The notes beneath the pieces were generated by a model. The model saw nothing but the letters and a program-made list of their open reading frames with translations. It did not search any database and was not told the DNA's origin. From NCBI GenBank assembly GCA_002842985.1, contig PHEQ01000019.1:1-53539 (forward strand): 53,539 bases of DNA, read 5' to 3'. A program made the translations under genes and the position numbers. Below are positions 50,087 to 53,539 of this stretch, one piece after another. This DNA comes from Alphaproteobacteria bacterium HGW-Alphaproteobacteria-1 (lineage in GTDB: Bacteria > Pseudomonadota > Alphaproteobacteria > Rhodobacterales > Rhodobacteraceae). The stretch's first letter is position 1, and every line of letters starts with the position of its first letter.

Positions 50087-51276
50087 GGCGCAATGCTCCG
50101 ATAGCCCGAGACCGCCCGCTCGATCCGCGCGGGCGAGGGCGCGCGGCCCGCAAAGCGCGCCGCCAGGGTCTGCGGCCCCGCCGTGACCGCGAAATAATCA
50201 TAACCGTTGGGGTGATCGAAAGCGCACAGATACTGAAAATGCAGCCGAAAGAACCGCCACCGCAATGCGCGCCACCGCTCGGCGCTCAGCGTCTGGGTGA
50301 AGGCCGCCGAGATGACCAGCGGCCAGCGTTTGCCCGCAGGCGCCACGCCCGACACCGCCACCGGATCGCAGAGCGCAAAGGCGCAGCCGTCACCGGGGGC
50401 GGTCACATCGAGCCAGAACAGCTCTGGCCGCGTGCTCAGATAGGCCAGATCGGCCCTCAGCCGCCAGGCGCGCGGCAGAAAGGACACCATCGGCACCACC
50501 TGCCCGAGGCTCAGGAACCCGAGCGCGGGGCCATCTTCGGGCACGCGGCCCGCGCGAATGAGATCGGCCAGCACCGAAACCGCCAGATGCGCCCCCGACG
50601 AATGGCCCACCACCAGCACCTCGTCGCACTCGCCCGAGAGCGCCTCGGCAATCGCATCGCCGAACGCGGCCAGCCGCGCCTCGAGCTCGGGCGGGTTGGC
50701 CCCCAGATATCGCGCCGAATAGGCGTAATCATGCATCAGGTAATAGGCAAAGAACCGGCCATCCAGCCGCCGGAATCCCTCGAGCACCACGGGCACCACC
50801 AAAAGCCCGGCCCAACTCGCCCATGGCTGCCAGAGCGCCAGCGCACGCGCCCCGAGCCACGCGGCCAGCAGCGCCAGCCCCAGTTGCACCAGCAAAAACC
50901 CCACCGGATAGAGCGCCGCGATCACCGGCCCCTTGCGCAGCCGCATCAGCCGAAAGAGCGCGCCCGTGCCGATATAGGCCGCCGCCGTGCGCACGAGTTG
51001 CAGATAGGTGGCCAGGATCCCCTGATCCATGCTGCCCTTGACGATATCGGACCAGACCAGAACCTCGACGCGGGCCTCGACCGGCTGGCCCTCGATCCGC
51101 GCACGCACCTCCCAGCCGAATCGCGCGCGGCCGCGCGCGGGCGCAAGCGCGATCTCGTGGCCCGAAACCTTTGCCTGCGCGGCGGCCTCCTTGCGGTAAA
51201 GCTCGCGGTAGCGGCGCGGCGGGATCGGGTCATAGCCAGGGATATAAAACACGCGGCGGCGGCGGACATGGCTCAT
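50083..51276 (-). CDS. membrane-associated alpha/beta-hydrolase-fold protein
   Basis: A 397-aa protein with an early VFYIPGYDPIPPRRYRELY, a hydrophobic hairpin (about 118-140 and 152-167), and a nucleophile elbow VVGHSSGAHLAVSV (Ser226) followed by LTLGQ-like FLSLGQVVPM. It should be a membrane-bound serine hydrolase with unknown substrate. ATG 51274-51276 begins the conserved MSHVRRRRVFYIPG and has AAGG nine bases upstream; the longer open frame runs into an intergenic repeat. ATGA overlap with the P450 gene indicates joint translation. Confidence 0.8.
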   Translation of the reverse strand: MSHVRRRRVFYIPGYDPIPPRRYRELYRKEAAAQAKVSGHEIALAPARGRARFGWEVRARIEGQPVEARVEVLVWSDIVKGSMDQGILATYLQLVRTAAAYIGTGALFRLMRLRKGPVIAALYPVGFLLVQLGLALLAAWLGARALALWQPWASWAGLLVVPVVLEGFRRLDGRFFAYYLMHDYAYSARYLGANPPELEARLAAFGDAIAEALSGECDEVLVVGHSSGAHLAVSVLADLIRAGRVPEDGPALGFLSLGQVVPMVSFLPRAWRLRADLAYLSTRPELFWLDVTAPGDGCAFALCDPVAVSGVAPAGKRWPLVISAAFTQTLSAERWRALRWRFFRLHFQYLCAFDHPNGYDYFAVTAGPQTLAARFAGRAPSPARIERAVSGYRSIAP

Positions 51277-51386
51277 GGCGTGCTGCCTTGCCGCGCGGGT
51301 GCCCGACCGACGGGGGGGTGCCGCAACGGCTGCGGCGGGCGCTTTATGGTGCAAAATACTCGAACGGTTGCGCGGGGGTGTAACGT

Positions 51387-51455
51387 CGCAAAAGCGCCCG
51401 CCCGGTGGGGCGGTCGGGCGCTCGCGCGGCGGCGCGCAAAGCGCGCCTTTGTTCC
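51387..51455. repeat. double-hairpin intergenic repeat, copy B
   Basis: Opposite orientation to copy A at 2128-2195. Hairpin 1 (51431-51447) is GGCGCGC-AAA-GCGCGCC; hairpin 2 pairs AGCGCCCG (51393-51400) with CGGGCGCT (51415-51422). TTTGTTCC (51448-51455) matches the GGAATCAA lead of copy A in reverse complement. It lies in the 391-bp gap before the two-gene module; the rest of this gap shows no gene and only weak inverted repeats. Confidence 0.8.
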
Positions 51456-51667
51456 GCGCGCGGGACGCCACCCAAACGCCTCCCCGCGCGGCATTACACC
51501 TCTGTGTTTTCCGATCCTCTCCATCCTTTCACCCTACCCCCGGAATCCGGCGCGCATAAGGCCCCAAGGGGACCGAGTCCGGTAGAGTGCAAAATAGGGC
51601 GTTAAGGGCTTGTGCGCGCAGAACGGCGCAGATCACCAGACCACAAATTAACTCGAACAAATGTCGA

Positions 51668-52654
51668 TCATGATTCGGGCTTGCGCACCTGCATAATCAT
51701 TAATGGCGCGTCATGTTCGGCCTCAGCCGCCTCGATATAGCTTCGAGAAGAGTGCCCTTGGAGATCGAGGTAGTCGACAAGGCTGGGCAGGCTGGCAATA
51801 CGGTGGCGCATTTCCGCAAGTGTGACGTCCACATCGTGGGCGTTCTGTTCAGCTGCATCCGTCCCATCGAGGCGTCCGACCAGAAGATCTGCAGGCATTT
51901 CCGTCGTCAACTGCGCGATCTTCTGAAACTGGCGAGAGGCCTGATCCTTTGCCGCCATCGGTTCTTCGAGAAGGAACAGAGCCTTGATTTGTGCGCCGCC
52001 CGTGACCGCCATTCCGTCGAGCAGAAGTCTGAGGCTGTCGATGGGAATTGCCTCCCGCGTGTAGAGCAGATGGACCCTCTTGTGCATGGCATCAAAGGTT
52101 TCGTGCAGAACCTGTTCGGCCTCAGTCAGGACTGACCTTCGATCGACGCGCAACGCGGCGCCGTCTACGCGTTCAATTCGGTTGGTCGCCTTGTCGAGCA
52201 GCTGTTGAAGTTCGGACGCGCGCCATTCGTCCCGGAAGGCGAGAACGCTATCTTGTATGGACTGCACGTCGCGGCGCAGCTTCTCTAGCCGCTGACAGAC
52301 TATCGCTGTTCCAGCGGCGCTGACGCCGAGGCTCGCGATGGATCCAGCCAGCGTTGCCACCTGCAAACCCTGCATAGCACCCAGCATCGATTGCATCGTA
52401 TCAATGCGACGTTTGATCTGTTCATTCTGGACGACGCTGATAGCGCCTGTGACCAAGGAACCGGCCGAGTTGACGCCCGTCAAAGACAAGAGAGCCGAGC
52501 CGAGCGGCTGGATGGCTGAGAACGCACCCGTTTCCTGAAGATGCGCCACAATGCCACCACCATTCGCATTGATCAGCAGCGCTCCTCGGCGGATCAGCTT
52601 GCCTGCCTCCAACATTGCCTGGAGTTCTGGCGGCACGACAAACGAATAGGTCAT
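51668..52654 (-). CDS. unknown protein with hydrophobic helices and coiled coil, gene 2 of an AT-richer module
   Basis: A 328-aa protein. After a short N-terminal part (PPELQAMLEAGKLIRRG) come two moderately hydrophobic, Gly/Ala/Ser-rich stretches (about 44-75 and 90-120) separated by QNEQIKRRIDTMQSML. Then follows a charged coiled coil (LEKLRRDVQSIQDSV, 123-165) and a mostly helical C-terminal half. No enzyme motif is visible. Its ATG overlaps the stop of the upstream gene. Base composition is visibly lower in GC than the rest of the window (about 50% in its last 60 bases). I do not recognise the family; the layout resembles helical membrane-inserting proteins. Confidence 0.65.
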   Translation of the reverse strand: MTYSFVVPPELQAMLEAGKLIRRGALLINANGGGIVAHLQETGAFSAIQPLGSALLSLTGVNSAGSLVTGAISVVQNEQIKRRIDTMQSMLGAMQGLQVATLAGSIASLGVSAAGTAIVCQRLEKLRRDVQSIQDSVLAFRDEWRASELQQLLDKATNRIERVDGAALRVDRRSVLTEAEQVLHETFDAMHKRVHLLYTREAIPIDSLRLLLDGMAVTGGAQIKALFLLEEPMAAKDQASRQFQKIAQLTTEMPADLLVGRLDGTDAAEQNAHDVDVTLAEMRHRIASLPSLVDYLDLQGHSSRSYIEAAEAEHDAPLMIMQVRKPES

Positions 52655-53358
52655 GATACGTTCTCGATAACTTGTTTGTAAGCTTCATCTAGTCGCGCCA
52701 AATGGCGGCTCAGAACAGATGCATCCGGGCTATCCTGTGCCATGAGCAAACGGGTCACAGCATCCTCAACCAGCTCGAGATAGGCAGGCCGCTTTGCTCC
52801 GATGACTGAAGCCGCTGACCAGGAGAAAACAGCAGCGCCCACAGCAACCGCTAAAGGGGCCGCGACAGCCGAGGCGGCACCAAGGCCAATCATCCCAAGG
52901 AGCCCTGGGGACGCGCGTGCAGCTACAGTCGCCACAGCCGCGGTACCGCTGCCGCCAAGGGCCAGCTTGCCGAGATCACGTCCGCTCCAGCCGGAATACT
53001 CGGTAAGGTCATCGTTGCCGGGCCGGTGCGCGGTGAGGACATGGTCCAACTCGCTTGCAAGGTGCGCTTCGGCCTGTTGAACTCTCTCGAGGATTTCAAG
53101 CTCAAGTGCCTTTCTTTGCGAGGATGTTTCCCAAATCAGTTCCTGCAGCGGCAGGTCATCTATGCGCGTCCGCGCCAACTCTCGCAGTTCATCATTCCTG
53201 CGCTGGCAGAATGCGCGCGCAACCCAGCGTTGCTCCTGCCACCAGTCGAGAGCATCTGCCTGTCGCAACGGGTCAACATCGTGCCGAGCCCATTTCCGCC
53301 CGCCCCCTTCCTGACCGACCTTGCCAACAGATCCGGATATCTCTTCACGCTCGGCCAT
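52651..53358 (-). CDS. unknown protein with C-terminal hydrophobic hairpin, gene 1 of an AT-richer module
   Basis: A 235-aa protein. A charged N-terminal part holds aromatic-rich DALDWWQEQRWVARAF (35-50), a coiled-coil-like helix (ELELEILERVQQAEAHL-type, 80-108), and a long Gly/Ala-rich hydrophobic region (about 133-187) able to form a membrane hairpin, then a short charged tail (VEDAVTRLLMAQDSPD). No signal peptide. The ATG at 53356-53358 follows AGGTGA. Translationally coupled to the next gene. Function unknown; both products probably act together at a membrane. Confidence 0.65.
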   Translation of the reverse strand: MAEREEISGSVGKVGQEGGGRKWARHDVDPLRQADALDWWQEQRWVARAFCQRRNDELRELARTRIDDLPLQELIWETSSQRKALELEILERVQQAEAHLASELDHVLTAHRPGNDDLTEYSGWSGRDLGKLALGGSGTAAVATVAARASPGLLGMIGLGAASAVAAPLAVAVGAAVFSWSAASVIGAKRPAYLELVEDAVTRLLMAQDSPDASVLSRHLARLDEAYKQVIENVS

Positions 53359-53539
53359 TGCTTATCATTCACCTAATCGCCCGGAATTAAGCCGTCGGAG
53401 TCTGTATCGGGCCGGGATCCGACTTTCTGATGTCTATTCCTAGACCCCATGATCGCGTTGTGAGCTGACTGGTTTGGTGGTCTCCCCCGCGGCATTCTCC
53501 GTTCGAGGGTTGCTCCGGATTGGCCGGCGCCGAGCCTCA

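Noticed and set aside
53359..53539. Open frames reaching the right edge on the minus strand, possibly the end of another gene or an IS
   Set aside because: All three minus frames are open for 30-50 codons with no recognisable motif; no terminal inverted repeat or transposase sequence is seen, so no feature is claimed.

Overview
The window reads as a chromosomal segment of a Rhodobacterales (Roseobacter-group) alphaproteobacterium capable of aerobic anoxygenic phototrophy. Support comes from the order bchFNBHLM-lhaA-puhABC-acsF-puhE-hemA next to ppaA-ppsR-bchG-bchP-idi-bchE-bchJ, from 5-aminolevulinate synthase (C4 pathway), from a split alphaproteobacterial tmRNA whose tag reads ANDNRAPVAVAA, and from high GC with frequent ATGA start/stop overlaps.

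Left part (1-23.8 kb), mixed housekeeping and accessory genes. It holds the pntAB transhydrogenase (PntA seems to lack about 30 residues of its NAD-binding fold), a decayed isoprenylcysteine methyltransferase-like gene, an SDR dehydrogenase, a gene of unknown function interrupted by an in-frame amber codon and overlapped by a small membrane protein gene, kynureninase, and an RTX/PA14/Hint protein followed by a shortened Hint paralogue. Next come a class I glutamine amidotransferase, a DUF2256 protein, aminopeptidase N, a lytic transglycosylase, a hypothetical protein, a cytochrome c, and an H-NOX-like/diguanylate cyclase pair. A TPP riboswitch precedes a two-gene ABC transporter (thiZX). Then follow polyphosphate kinase 2 and gpmI-envC-ctpA with a terminator.

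Photosynthesis block (23.86-48.35 kb). Minus-strand genes bchG-pucC-like-bchP-idi and bchE-bchJ, with regulators ppaA and ppsR, diverge from one long plus-strand operon bchFNBHLM-lhaA-puhABC-(98 aa ORF)-acsF-puhE-hemA. Together they make ALA, convert Mg-protoporphyrin through the O2-independent (BchE) and O2-dependent (AcsF) cyclases, reduce protochlorophyllide (BchLNB), esterify and reduce the tail (BchG, BchP), and assemble the reaction centre and LH1 (PuhA/B/C/E, LhaA). Four TGT-N12-ACA palindromes (PpsR boxes) and one FNR-type box lie at the expected promoters. bchCXYZ, bchIDO, crt and puf are absent and both flanks are non-photosynthetic, so this is half of a split cluster.

Right part (48.35-53.54 kb). 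It holds the tmRNA gene, a cytochrome P450 overlapping a membrane alpha/beta-hydrolase gene, and an AT-richer two-gene module of unknown function: two proteins with hydrophobic hairpins and coiled coils, possibly acquired. Two intergenic repeat families occur: a double-hairpin element (2 copies, opposite orientation) and an element with core AGTATTTCCGGAACGATGAA (2 clear copies plus 1 diverged). One clear copy is embedded in frame in bchB.
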